Part shown: piece after piece, positions 56,161 through 64,000 of the stretch
Layout of the letters: each line of letters begins with the position of its first letter
Position numbering within the stretch: the first letter of the stretch is position 1
From: Vibrio rarus
GTDB lineage: Bacteria; Pseudomonadota; Gammaproteobacteria; Enterobacterales; Vibrionaceae
NCBI RefSeq assembly: GCF_024347075.1
Contig: NZ_AP024900.1
Location: 2,666,001-2,730,000, forward strand
Reading direction: 5' to 3'
DNA length: 64,000 bases
Notes under the pieces: model-generated
Database searches by the model: none
What the model was told of the DNA's origin: nothing
Seen by the model: the letters and a program-made list of their open reading frames with translations, nothing else
Position numbers and translations under genes: made by a program

Positions 56161-57528
56161 CTAACTGTGGGCGGTATCTAAAAATCGCCCACTTTTCGAT
56201 AACCTGATAAACACCCAGCCTAGAGTCCCCCCTCTCATTGCCATAAAACCCAACATGGCGATCCATAAACTGTGGTTTTGTAGGCTTGAAAAACTAAAGT
56301 AGAGGGCAAAAAATACTAGCGCAGCAAAAAACATACTGTTTCGCATCTCTTTACCACGTGTTGCGCCAATAAAGATACCGTCAAATAAATAACACCACAT
56401 AGAAATAAGAGGCATAACGGCCAACCAAGGAAGATACTCGCCCGCGGTCACTCGGACACTTTCAATGTCACTAATTAGGCTTACTATCCAACGGCCTCCA
56501 GCACCAAACAACAGTGCAAAGCCACAACAAACAATTAAACCCCAGAAAAAGGAGCCTAATATGGAAAGAGAAAGTTCAGCTTTATCTTTTGCTCCAATGG
56601 CCTTACCCACCATAGCTTCGATTGCATAAGCAAAGCCATCCATCGCATAAGACACCATCAAAACTAAACTCATTAAGACTGCATTTGCCGCTACAACATC
56701 ATCCCCAAAATTAGCGCCTTGGAATGTCATAAAAGCTAATACGGCCTGAAGGCACAATGAACGTAAGAAGATGTCTCTATTGAGGCGTACAAACCGTGAC
56801 ACTCCAGTTAATAACTTAGCGCCCCCTAACGACATCACTTGTTGCAAGCTAAGTCCTACTGAACTAGACCAAGCTTTATAGCAGAAATAGAGCCCCACAA
56901 CAGTACCGCTATAATCGGCAATAACAGATGCATAAGCAGCCCCTGCTACGCCAAAGTGCCACACCACCACAAACAGTACATCTAATACAATGTTGGTAAC
57001 GTTAGTCGCAATCACCATCCACATAGGCGCTTTTGCATTTTGGTTACCCAGCAACCAGCCAAGTAACACAAAGTTCACCATTGCTGCTGGAGCACTCCAA
57101 GCCCTTATGGCGAAATACTCTAAGGCATAAAACTGTACTTTAGCACTAGCCTCACTAAAGCTAAGAGCCAATGAAATGATGCTTCTATGTAAAATAAGGA
57201 AAATAATGGCAAAAGAGAGCGCCATTAAAATTCCTTGAATAAGAACTAGCGCCAACTTTCTCGGATCTGCGGCACCTTTTGCCTGAGCGGATAACCCTGT
57301 CGTAGACATTCTCAAGAAGCCAAACAACCAAAACACCATGCTGATCATTGTGCTGCCTAATGCAACCCCGCCTAAATACCAAGAGTGCTGTAAATGCCCC
57401 ACCACTGCTGCATCGACTAAACCTAGTAGCGGTACCGTAATGTTGGATAGCACCATAGGTATCGCTAACACCAATATCCTTTTATGTAAACTTAGGTCCA
57501 TTAGAGAGCGTAAAAGCTGGGATTGCAT
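56161..57528 (-). CDS. dinF: MATE family efflux transporter DinF
   Basis: A 455-residue inner-membrane protein with about 12 hydrophobic segments in two homologous halves, the MATE fold. It is DNA-damage-inducible in E. coli because it is partly read through from lexA; the same lexA-dinF order is present, 85 bases apart, with a terminator between. It has been linked to resistance to oxidative and bile salt stress; transported substrate unknown. The sthA gene on the other strand stops 4 bases away. Confidence 0.93.
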   Translation of the reverse strand: MQSQLLRSLMDLSLHKRILVLAIPMVLSNITVPLLGLVDAAVVGHLQHSWYLGGVALGSTMISMVFWLFGFLRMSTTGLSAQAKGAADPRKLALVLIQGILMALSFAIIFLILHRSIISLALSFSEASAKVQFYALEYFAIRAWSAPAAMVNFVLLGWLLGNQNAKAPMWMVIATNVTNIVLDVLFVVVWHFGVAGAAYASVIADYSGTVVGLYFCYKAWSSSVGLSLQQVMSLGGAKLLTGVSRFVRLNRDIFLRSLCLQAVLAFMTFQGANFGDDVVAANAVLMSLVLMVSYAMDGFAYAIEAMVGKAIGAKDKAELSLSILGSFFWGLIVCCGFALLFGAGGRWIVSLISDIESVRVTAGEYLPWLAVMPLISMWCYLFDGIFIGATRGKEMRNSMFFAALVFFALYFSFSSLQNHSLWIAMLGFMAMRGGTLGWVFIRLSKSGRFLDTAHS

Positions 57529-57552
57529 GATGATCCTTGAAATATTTAAAAC

Positions 57553-57580
57553 AAAAAAAAGCAGCGCCTATGGGCGCTGC
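57553..57580 (-). terminator. lexA terminator, partial read-through to dinF expected
   Basis: Perfect 8-bp stem GCAGCGCC/GGCGCTGC with a TATG loop and an eight-T run on the minus strand, 33 bases after the lexA stop and 25 bases before the dinF start. Confidence 0.93.
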
Positions 57581-57613
57581 TTATAGTGAATCACAGTTTC
57601 TAGCAGATTGAAA

Positions 57614-58231
57614 TTACATCCAAGTACTGTTACGAATAATACCGACCGCAATGCCTTCGATTGCCAGGTGCTGTTGTGTCAAATCTACCTTGATTGGAGA
57701 CAACGCTTCATTTTCTGGGTGCAATAGTACAGTAGAGCCTTTGCGTTCCAGTCTTTTCACTGTTACGTCTTCGTCAACTCTCGCTACAACCACTTGCCCA
57801 TCACGAACATCTTGGGTTTTGTGTACGGCTAGTAAGTCGCCATCCATAATACCGATATCTTTCATACTCTCTCCGTGTACACGAAGAAGAAAGTCCGCTT
57901 TAGGTTTGAACATTTGAGGATCAACCTGATAGTGAGACTCAATATGCTCTTGCGCTAAGATAGGCTCTCCGGCAGCAACATTACCGATAAGCGGCAAGCC
58001 ACTATCATTGGCACTATCTTGAAGTAAAATACGAATACCCCTAGAAGCCCCAGGAATAATTTCAATGGCTTGTTTTTTAGCCAATGCTTTAAGATGCTCT
58101 TCGGCCGCATTAGCGGAACGAAAACCCAGCTCGCGGGCGATTTCCGCTCTTGTTGGTGGCATACCGGTATCTTCAATTTTCGATTTTATTAAATCAAATA
58201 CCTGTTGCTGTCTTTGGGTTAAGGGTCTCAT
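57614..58231 (-). CDS. lexA: LexA repressor
   Basis: SOS master repressor that cleaves itself when stimulated by RecA filaments. The 205-residue protein has the winged helix with [21 protein letters not shown] (residues 25-45) cut here at [20 protein letters not shown], the cleavage site Ala87-Gly88 in GNVAAGEPI, catalytic Ser122 in [14 protein letters not shown] and Lys159 in [10 protein letters not shown]. Two LexA boxes directly upstream show autoregulation. It follows dgkA, as in E. coli and vibrios. Confidence 0.98.
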   Translation of the reverse strand: MRPLTQRQQQVFDLIKSKIEDTGMPPTRAEIARELGFRSANAAEEHLKALAKKQAIEIIPGASRGIRILLQDSANDSGLPLIGNVAAGEPILAQEHIESHYQVDPQMFKPKADFLLRVHGESMKDIGIMDGDLLAVHKTQDVRDGQVVVARVDEDVTVKRLERKGSTVLLHPENEALSPIKVDLTQQHLAIEGIAVGIIRNSTWM

Positions 58232-58238
58232 ACGGCAC

Positions 58239-58274
58239 CTGTTCTTTTATACAGTTAACTGTGAGTATATACAG
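58239..58274 (-). promoter_or_regulatory. Two LexA (SOS) boxes upstream of lexA
   Basis: Two 16-base CTG-N10-CAG operators: 58239-58254 (CTGTTCTTTTATACAG) and 58259-58274 (CTGTGAGTATATACAG), four bases apart, the first 7 bases before the lexA start. E. coli lexA also has two boxes in tandem. Confidence 0.93.
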
Positions 58275-58321
58275 CATGGTTAAATAATCAACCAATTAAC
58301 CCTAATAACCTGAAATTTAAG

Positions 58322-58678
58322 TTAAAAGAACAGAGCTTCTACCCAGATGTACAAAACCAAAGCCAAAGCCACAAATACCGCAGCGGAACCGATATCTTTG
58401 GCGCGACCGGCTAATTCATGGATTTCAGAACCAATACGGTCCACTACAGCCTCTACCGCTGAATTGATTAACTCGGCAATAAGAACAATAAACAAAGACA
58501 TGATCATCAGCATGCGTTGTGTTTGACTCACGTCCAAAATACATGCGATAGGAATAAGCATCACGGCTAATAATAACTCCTGACGAAATGCAGCTTCATG
58601 TTTGAAAGCTGCTTTAAGTCCCTGAATAGAGTATCCCGTTGCTTTAACGATGCGTTTGAATCCTGTATTACCTTTCAT
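58322..58678 (-). CDS. dgkA: Diacylglycerol kinase
   Basis: Small trimeric membrane kinase that recycles diacylglycerol to phosphatidic acid. The 118-residue protein has three membrane helices (about 32-48, 52-67, 95-115) and the catalytic AELINSAVEAVVDRIG (about 64-79) that holds the conserved Glu and Asn. Length is as in the family (122 in E. coli). It is divergent from plsB, which makes the acyl-glycerol-phosphate precursor. Confidence 0.96.
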   Translation of the reverse strand: MKGNTGFKRIVKATGYSIQGLKAAFKHEAAFRQELLLAVMLIPIACILDVSQTQRMLMIMSLFIVLIAELINSAVEAVVDRIGSEIHELAGRAKDIGSAAVFVALALVLYIWVEALFF

Positions 58679-58844
58679 TAATCACCTATTCTGTTTATCT
58701 TGCTGTCTTTTGCATTTATATGACCTAACATTAGAACAATTATGTTAAAAGGTTCGACCAGTTCTGCTATTCTTGCGACGCTGATTTTACAACCTAGTCT
58801 TGAAGAGTCTTGGACGCCAAATATAAATTGGGACAATCAATAAT

Positions 58845-61268
58845 ATGTCTTCTGGTCATACACTGACACAATCTGTCTTGCGCTTTCCATTAAAAGCGCT
58901 GGTTAAGGGGAACGTAGTACCCCCTTCCCCTATAAGAGATCTCAACATAGATATAGAAAAACCTATCGTCTATGTGCTGCCATTCGAATCCAACGTCGAT
59001 CTTCTTTCTGTACGTCGTCGTGCCATTCAACTTGGCTTACCCGATCCACTGCAGCCTCTAGAGTTGAATGGAAACAGCTTCCGACGCTATGTATTTACCT
59101 CTAATGGTAAATGCGATATCGACCAAGATACCTCCGACTCACTAGGATCTCAAAGCCTGTTTCTGCAACTATTAAAATTGCATAGAGAAGAATCCTCTCT
59201 CGATGTACAACTGATTCCTACCACAGTCATGTGGGGGCGCAAACCCGGTAAAGAGGGTCATGATAAGCCCTACTTAGAAAACCTACCTTCATGGAAGAAA
59301 GGGTTAGCGGTGTTATTTGCTGGACGTGACTGTATGATCCGTTTTAGCCCGCTGGTTTCCATGCGTTATATGGCAGACTCTCATGGTTCAGATGAAGCCA
59401 TAGCTCAAAAGCTTGCTCGCGTTGCCCGCATACACTTCTCTCGACAAAAACTCGCCGCTTCCGGTCCTAGTTTACCAAGGAGAGATGTCTTATTTAAGCG
59501 CTTAATCAAATCCGAAGCGATTAACAAAGCCATTGCCAATGAAGCGGCAGAAAAAAACATAAGCCTCGAAAAAGCGGAGCAACATGCGCTTAAAATCATG
59601 GATGAGATTGCTGCTAAGTTTTCTTATTCGTTGATTAAGCAAGGTAACTTCGTGCTGAGTTGGTTGTGGAACCGTCTCTATCAAGGCATTAATGTCAATA
59701 ACGCCTCAGCGGTGCGTAAACTAGCACAAGATGGGCATGAAATTGTCTATGTGCCTTGTCATCGTAGCCATATGGATTACCTACTGCTCTCCTATATTCT
59801 CTATCACGAAGGAATGGTACCGCCACATATTGCTGCTGGAGTTAACCTTAACTTCTTTCCTGCTGGCCCTATCTTTAGAAGAGGTGGTGCTTTCTTTATT
59901 CGTCGTAGCTTCAAAGGTAACAAGCTCTATTCCACCATTTTTAGAGAATACTTAGCAGAGCTATTCGTCAAGGGCTACTCCGTTGAATACTTCAGTGAAG
60001 GCGGGCGCTCTCGTACAGGCCGCCTACTTCAGGCTAAAACCGGTATGTTAGCCATGACGGTACAAGCGATGCTAAGAGGGCTAAATCGTCCCGTTACTTT
60101 AGTACCCGTTTATATTGGTTACGAACATGTCATGGAAGTCAGTACTTACGCTAAAGAGCTTCGTGGTAAGCGTAAAGAGAAAGAGAACGCCGGTCAGGTA
60201 CTGCGTACCATTAGAAAGTTACGCAACTTTGGCCAAGGTTATGTGAATTTTGGTGAGCCCATACACCTCAATCAATACTTAAATGAAAGTGTTCCTGAAT
60301 GGCGTGACAGTATCGGTTTAGCCGACGCTGGCAAACCCGCTTGGATGACGCCTACCGTTAATGCGATTGCACAAAAAATGATGACGCATATTAACGATGC
60401 GGCGGCGGCAAACGCCCTCACCTTAACTGCAACGGCACTGCTTGCATCAAGGCAAAGAGCGCTGACCAAAGAGAGTTTGGTGAAACAAATCGATTGTTAC
60501 CTAAGTATACTGCGTAACGTGCCATACACTCATTTTTCAACCACGCCAGAAAGCACGGCAGAAGAGTTAGTCGCGCATGCGATCTCTTTAGATAAGTTTG
60601 TCGTGGATTCAGATAGCATGGGAGATATTGTCTCTTTAGATCGTCAGCAATCGGTGTTGATGACCTACTATCGTAACAACATCATACACATGCTTGCGTT
60701 ACCGTCATTAATCGCCCAACTTATTATCCAAGTTCCTGATTGCACGCTCAGCAGATTAAAAAGCACTATTGCAGTTTTATACCCTTTCCTACAGAAAGAG
60801 TTGTTCCTTTCTTATGATGATGCGCAATTAGAGCAAAAAGTAGAGCAGATCATTGAAGAGTTTTTACAACAAAAACTGATCGAAATGGATAATGATTTGG
60901 TTAATCTTAATCAATCCAACATCCATACCCTGCAATTGCTATCGCGCACCATTTCAGAAACACTGCAACGCTACTGTATTGCGCTGAACCTTTTGGCCTC
61001 TCAGCCAGAACTCGCACCAACGGATTTAGAAGTGCGATGCCAAGATATTGCGCAGCGTTTAGGACGCTTGCATGGTATTAATGCCCCCGAGTTTTTTGAT
61101 AAAGGTGTTTTTGCTGCATTGTTTAATACCTTAAAAGAACAGAGTTACATCAATACCGATGGCAAATGTGATACTGAACGAACTGAAATATTAGCCAACG
61201 ATTTGCTTGAGATCCTCTCCCCTGAGGTAAAACTAACGATAAAACAAGGTATAGCTCAAGCAGTATAA
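58845..61268 (+). CDS. plsB: Glycerol-3-phosphate acyltransferase PlsB
   Basis: Inner-membrane enzyme that adds the first acyl chain to sn-glycerol-3-phosphate. The 807-residue protein (E. coli 807) has the acyltransferase motifs in order: [14 protein letters not shown] with the HX4D pair (about 304-316); [11 protein letters not shown] (about 348); [15 protein letters not shown] (about 382); [13 protein letters not shown] (about 418). The long N-terminal part is typical of PlsB and distinguishes it from PlsC. The ribosome site is weak. Confidence 0.97.
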   Translation: MSSGHTLTQSVLRFPLKALVKGNVVPPSPIRDLNIDIEKPIVYVLPFESNVDLLSVRRRAIQLGLPDPLQPLELNGNSFRRYVFTSNGKCDIDQDTSDSLGSQSLFLQLLKLHREESSLDVQLIPTTVMWGRKPGKEGHDKPYLENLPSWKKGLAVLFAGRDCMIRFSPLVSMRYMADSHGSDEAIAQKLARVARIHFSRQKLAASGPSLPRRDVLFKRLIKSEAINKAIANEAAEKNISLEKAEQHALKIMDEIAAKFSYSLIKQGNFVLSWLWNRLYQGINVNNASAVRKLAQDGHEIVYVPCHRSHMDYLLLSYILYHEGMVPPHIAAGVNLNFFPAGPIFRRGGAFFIRRSFKGNKLYSTIFREYLAELFVKGYSVEYFSEGGRSRTGRLLQAKTGMLAMTVQAMLRGLNRPVTLVPVYIGYEHVMEVSTYAKELRGKRKEKENAGQVLRTIRKLRNFGQGYVNFGEPIHLNQYLNESVPEWRDSIGLADAGKPAWMTPTVNAIAQKMMTHINDAAAANALTLTATALLASRQRALTKESLVKQIDCYLSILRNVPYTHFSTTPESTAEELVAHAISLDKFVVDSDSMGDIVSLDRQQSVLMTYYRNNIIHMLALPSLIAQLIIQVPDCTLSRLKSTIAVLYPFLQKELFLSYDDAQLEQKVEQIIEEFLQQKLIEMDNDLVNLNQSNIHTLQLLSRTISETLQRYCIALNLLASQPELAPTDLEVRCQDIAQRLGRLHGINAPEFFDKGVFAALFNTLKEQSYINTDGKCDTERTEILANDLLEILSPEVKLTIKQGIAQAV

Positions 61269-61270
61269 AA

Positions 61271-61290
61271 ACGATGATGCACATCATCGT
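61271..61290. repeat. Perfect 9-bp palindrome after plsB
   Basis: ACGATGATG-CA-CATCATCGT, three bases after the plsB stop, without a T run. It may protect the 3' end; the real terminator is 20 bases further on. Confidence 0.6.
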
Positions 61291-61310
61291 CAGTCAATAA
61301 CATTAGAAAT

Positions 61311-61350
61311 AAAAAATCCCGGAATCTATTCGATATCCGGGATTTTTTTA
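61311..61350 (+). terminator. Bidirectional terminator between plsB and ubiA
   Basis: Stem TCCCGGA/TCCGGGA set inside long A and T runs (AAAAAA before, TTTTTTT after). It serves both converging genes and includes the ubiA stop codon. Confidence 0.92.
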
Positions 61351-62199
61351 TAAATAAGTAATAAATAAACCTAAGGTAATCGCTATACCTACATAGTTAT
61401 TATTGAGAAAAGCTTGAAAACATTGTGGTCTATCTCGAGTTTTTATCAGCCATTGCTGATACACAAACAAGCTAGCAGCCACTAATATCCCCCAGTAGAA
61501 AGCTCCACCAAGCCCTGCTATCACCCCTGTAATCAACAGCAATATAATGGTGATAGCTTGTAGTAGCCCCACCATTAACTTGTCAAAACGGCCAAATAAA
61601 ATCGCCGTTGATTTGATACCAATTTTCAGATCATCATCTCGGTCAACCATCGCATATTGAGTGTCATAGGCAATAGTCCACAATAAATTAATAATGAACA
61701 GTAACCATGCCAATGGCGCGATATGACCGGACTCTGCTGCCCAAGCCATGGGGATAGCCCAGCTGAAAGCCATCCCCAACACTAACTGAGGTAAGTGAGT
61801 AAAACGCTTCATAAATGGATAGAGAGCGGCTAATGCCACCCCAACAAAAGACAACTGAATGGTCAGCGTATTCATGGTCATAACCAATGAAAATGAAATT
61901 AGGCTTAGTACCCCAAACAAAAGTAGCGCCTCCTTTGCTGAAACTAAGCCACTAGGGATAGGACGAAACTGAGTGCGCTCTACATGCCCATCAAAATCAC
62001 GGTCAGCAAAATCATTAATCACGCAACCGGCAGAGCGCATCAAAAACACCCCCAAGCAAAACACGATTAACACGGGCCATTGAGGTCGCCCTTCCGAAGC
62101 CATAACTAATGCCCATAACGTAGGCCACAATAGCAATAGACTCCCTATCGGCCGATCCATTCTCATCAACAGATAGTAGGCTCTCATTTTAGAGACCAT
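61348..62199 (-). CDS. ubiA: 4-hydroxybenzoate octaprenyltransferase
   Basis: Membrane prenyltransferase that joins the polyprenyl chain to 4-hydroxybenzoate in ubiquinone synthesis. The 283-residue protein has about eight to nine membrane helices and both Asp-rich motifs: [16 protein letters not shown] (about 62-77) and [17 protein letters not shown] (about 186-202). It starts at the last base of the ubiC stop, so the two are translationally coupled. Confidence 0.97.
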   Translation of the reverse strand: MVSKMRAYYLLMRMDRPIGSLLLLWPTLWALVMASEGRPQWPVLIVFCLGVFLMRSAGCVINDFADRDFDGHVERTQFRPIPSGLVSAKEALLLFGVLSLISFSLVMTMNTLTIQLSFVGVALAALYPFMKRFTHLPQLVLGMAFSWAIPMAWAAESGHIAPLAWLLFIINLLWTIAYDTQYAMVDRDDDLKIGIKSTAILFGRFDKLMVGLLQAITIILLLITGVIAGLGGAFYWGILVAASLFVYQQWLIKTRDRPQCFQAFLNNNYVGIAITLGLFITYL

Positions 62200-62741
62200 T
62201 AATTATATTCCTCCTTTGAATATACTGGCGACTGGGGTAAAAATAACTCCGCCACTAACATCGGTGTCTCATTCATCCACAACCGTGAGCGTCTTGCGAG
62301 TAATACCTGCCCATCCACTGTTATCGCACCAACTTGCAATGCATCGCGATAAGCGCCTTGTGAACTAAATACCGTGATTCCCAGAGGCAACTCTCCTTGA
62401 TTCTCAAAATCATGAGCATGAGACTGCAACGAACTTTCAGGAATTAAGGTGCGACCATAAACCCAATCTAAGCGGTCTCCACGTAAAATAACCTCTCTAA
62501 GAAGGCAGGCTTCTCGGCTCAGTATCTGTGCCTCTGTATCAGAAAGTCGATCTGGTTGAACCTTGCTACTGGTGAACAGTTCAACACTCAATTCAGAGCA
62601 AGATAGGGAAAGGCGTTGAGAAAGGGACTCTTTCTCTAATAGCCAATGTTTGGCGTTTGTATCGGGGAAATGAAAATCACTTGGGCTTTGCCAATTCATG
62701 TCCTGCAAAGCCTGTTGAAATATCCTAATCGGGCTTGTCAT
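62199..62741 (-). CDS. ubiC: Chorismate lyase
   Basis: Splits chorismate into 4-hydroxybenzoate and pyruvate, the first committed step of ubiquinone synthesis. I start at ATG 62741 ([12 protein letters not shown]), 180 residues; the frame is open to a TTG at 62765 but an ATG start is more likely. Family blocks [20 protein letters not shown] (about 103-122, with the substrate Arg) and [20 protein letters not shown] (155-174, with the essential Glu) are present. It overlaps ubiA by one base. Confidence 0.93.
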   Translation of the reverse strand: MTSPIRIFQQALQDMNWQSPSDFHFPDTNAKHWLLEKESLSQRLSLSCSELSVELFTSSKVQPDRLSDTEAQILSREACLLREVILRGDRLDWVYGRTLIPESSLQSHAHDFENQGELPLGITVFSSQGAYRDALQVGAITVDGQVLLARRSRLWMNETPMLVAELFLPQSPVYSKEEYN

Positions 62742-62838
62742 ACTAACTTCGTAACTCTTTGCCAACCAATGGCGTATTCATCAAATATTGGGCTAATTGT
62801 ACCAATCACAGTAACAATAAGGTAACGGTGACCACTCA

Positions 62839-63675
62839 TTACGAATGTTTAGCACGATTAATACTATCTAACCAACCCAACAAACAGCCTGCTATTAAGC
62901 CAACCAAGTGCGCGGCGTTAGCAATTGCCATAAAGGGCTGAACAAAACCAAGCACTAACCAGACCAGCATAAAGCCGAGCACAGGCCTAGGTATATCTAA
63001 GCCTAGCTGTGGGGAACGTATTGATACTATCCAAATGTAACCCACCAAGGCATACACTACCCCACTTAGCCCACCAAAGTTTTCGCCCTCGATCCAATAT
63101 TGAGCACAGCCTGATAATAAAGCGGAAAATAAAAATATTTTAGTAAGACGAGCTCGACCTAATCTCTGCTCTATGTCTCCCCCCAACTGCCACCACCAAA
63201 GAAGGTTGAAGGTGATATGGAGGACAGAAAAGTGCAGTAAAGCATGCGAGAAGTAACGCCACACTTGCCATTGCTGATCGGCCATAGCCGGAAAGTGCAG
63301 TAAAGAAAAGACTTGAGCCTGCATCCCCAATACACGCAAAGCATAAATCACCATACAAATCAGCATCACTACCAATGTCATGGGTCCTGCTTTGGCTTTT
63401 ATCATTTGCAGAAAACTCGGCGTGGAGTAACGAAATGTTTGTGTGCGGGTTTCCGCCATATCCCAAGACGCCGCTTGGTATTTTTTATGATTGGGATCTT
63501 TTAGAAACAGCTCTAGTTGCTGTTGAACGTAAGAAAGCTGTTCATCATCATGCAACCACAATACAAACTGCCCTTCTCCTTCTGGCATCTGAGAAAGGGT
63601 GACCTTTTGCGCTGCCATGTAATCAATAAATGCTTGGGCTATTCGTGGGTTGTTCAACTGTATCAGACGAATCAT
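62839..63675 (-). CDS. glpG: Rhomboid intramembrane serine protease GlpG
   Basis: Cleaves membrane proteins within the bilayer. The 278-residue protein has the soluble N-terminal domain (about 1-75) and six membrane helices. The catalytic Ser is in the [14 protein letters not shown] motif (about 203) and the His in [11 protein letters not shown] (about 257). [18 protein letters not shown] (about 154-171) carries the conserved oxyanion-side His and Asn. It overlaps glpE by four bases (ATGA type). Confidence 0.97.
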   Translation of the reverse strand: MIRLIQLNNPRIAQAFIDYMAAQKVTLSQMPEGEGQFVLWLHDDEQLSYVQQQLELFLKDPNHKKYQAASWDMAETRTQTFRYSTPSFLQMIKAKAGPMTLVVMLICMVIYALRVLGMQAQVFSLLHFPAMADQQWQVWRYFSHALLHFSVLHITFNLLWWWQLGGDIEQRLGRARLTKIFLFSALLSGCAQYWIEGENFGGLSGVVYALVGYIWIVSIRSPQLGLDIPRPVLGFMLVWLVLGFVQPFMAIANAAHLVGLIAGCLLGWLDSINRAKHS

Positions 63676-63995
63676 TCATGTACCTCTATTGGTAATTGCT
63701 GGCGTTGCCAAGCTTCGAAGCCCCCATCAACGCTATAGACCTGTTCAAAACCTTGATTTATCAAATATTGAGCGGCACCAACACTGCTTATTCCGTGATA
63801 ACACATAACTAAAACAGGCTCGTCAAATTCTGCCAAATTCATAAACTCAACAATGCTTTCATTGGTCAAGTGAAACGCATCAACAGGATGCGCTAAAGTG
63901 AACGCTTGTATATCTCGAATATCCACTAATTTAGCCTGTTGTGCACTTTGCATCTGATGTGCTTCTTTGACGCTGATTCGTTGTACTTCTTCCAT
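63672..63995 (-). CDS. glpE: Thiosulfate sulfurtransferase GlpE
   Basis: Single-domain rhodanese that transfers sulfane sulfur from thiosulfate to cyanide or thioredoxin in vitro. The 107-residue protein is the usual size and has the active-site loop [16 protein letters not shown] with the catalytic Cys near 64. The start ATG at 63995 is inside the window. The glpE-glpG pair is as in E. coli; whether a glpR-like gene follows is beyond what the window shows. Confidence 0.95.
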   Translation of the reverse strand: MEEVQRISVKEAHQMQSAQQAKLVDIRDIQAFTLAHPVDAFHLTNESIVEFMNLAEFDEPVLVMCYHGISSVGAAQYLINQGFEQVYSVDGGFEAWQRQQLPIEVHE

Positions 63996-64000
63996 TTTTT

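Overview
The window is chromosomal DNA from a gammaproteobacterium of the Vibrionaceae, most likely a Vibrio or close relative. This rests on protein sequence (LexA, FabR, SthA, UbiA and RpoB/RpoC are close to the E. coli proteins but of Vibrio type), on a tandem pair of LpxL-family acyltransferases after slmA (the V. cholerae lpxL/lpxN arrangement), on a membrane-anchored RRM protein beside murI, and on the rRNA spacer types. The species cannot be fixed without a search. There is no phage, plasmid, insertion sequence, CRISPR array or defence island in the window.

Layout from left to right. 1-5117: the start of radC (minus), then coaBC-dut-slmA-lpxL-lpxN (plus). 5184-7837: hemE and nudC (minus) and divergent rsd, the anti-sigma-70 factor. 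8146-20101: the transcription/translation block secE-nusG-rplK-rplA-rplJ-rplL-rpoB-rpoC on the minus strand, with the L11 promoter, the L10 autoregulatory leader and the rplL-rpoB attenuator visible. 20357-22026: tRNA-Thr-Tyr-Gly-Thr-tufB on the minus strand, the same order as E. coli thrU-tyrU-glyT-thrT-tufB, with a GC-rich discriminator promoter. 22228-27110: coaA, birA, murB, a GNAT acetyltransferase and pssA.

27180-50830: the dominant feature, four complete rRNA operons head to tail, all on the minus strand. I number them 1-4 from left to right, so unit 4 is transcribed first. Unit 4 (spacer without tRNA) has two strong promoters. Units 3 and 2 (spacer tRNA-Ile-Ala) and unit 1 (spacer tRNA-Glu-Lys-Val, then distal tRNA-Asp and tRNA-Trp) each have one compact promoter directly after the 5S gene of the preceding unit. 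The four copies are a patchwork. Two 16S classes alternate along the array, 23S of unit 1 carries a structurally compensated helix variant, and spacer and leader hairpins are swapped like cassettes. ERIC-like palindromes sit beside the Ile/Ala tRNA genes, and two decayed tRNA-Trp copies, each with its own terminator, follow the real tRNA-Trp.

51008-63995: housekeeping genes. They are a membrane-anchored RRM protein, murI, trmA, then yijD-fabR opposite sthA (fatty-acid control and transhydrogenase), dgkA-lexA-dinF (SOS, with two LexA boxes) opposite plsB, then ubiC-ubiA and glpE-glpG. Phospholipid and envelope synthesis recurs across the window (lpxL, lpxN, pssA, plsB, dgkA, fabR, murB, murI), but the growth-rate machinery (RNA polymerase, ribosomal proteins, EF-Tu, rRNA, tRNA and Rsd) fills most of it. 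I found no convincing new enzymatic system. The novelty here is in the rRNA array and its small structured elements.
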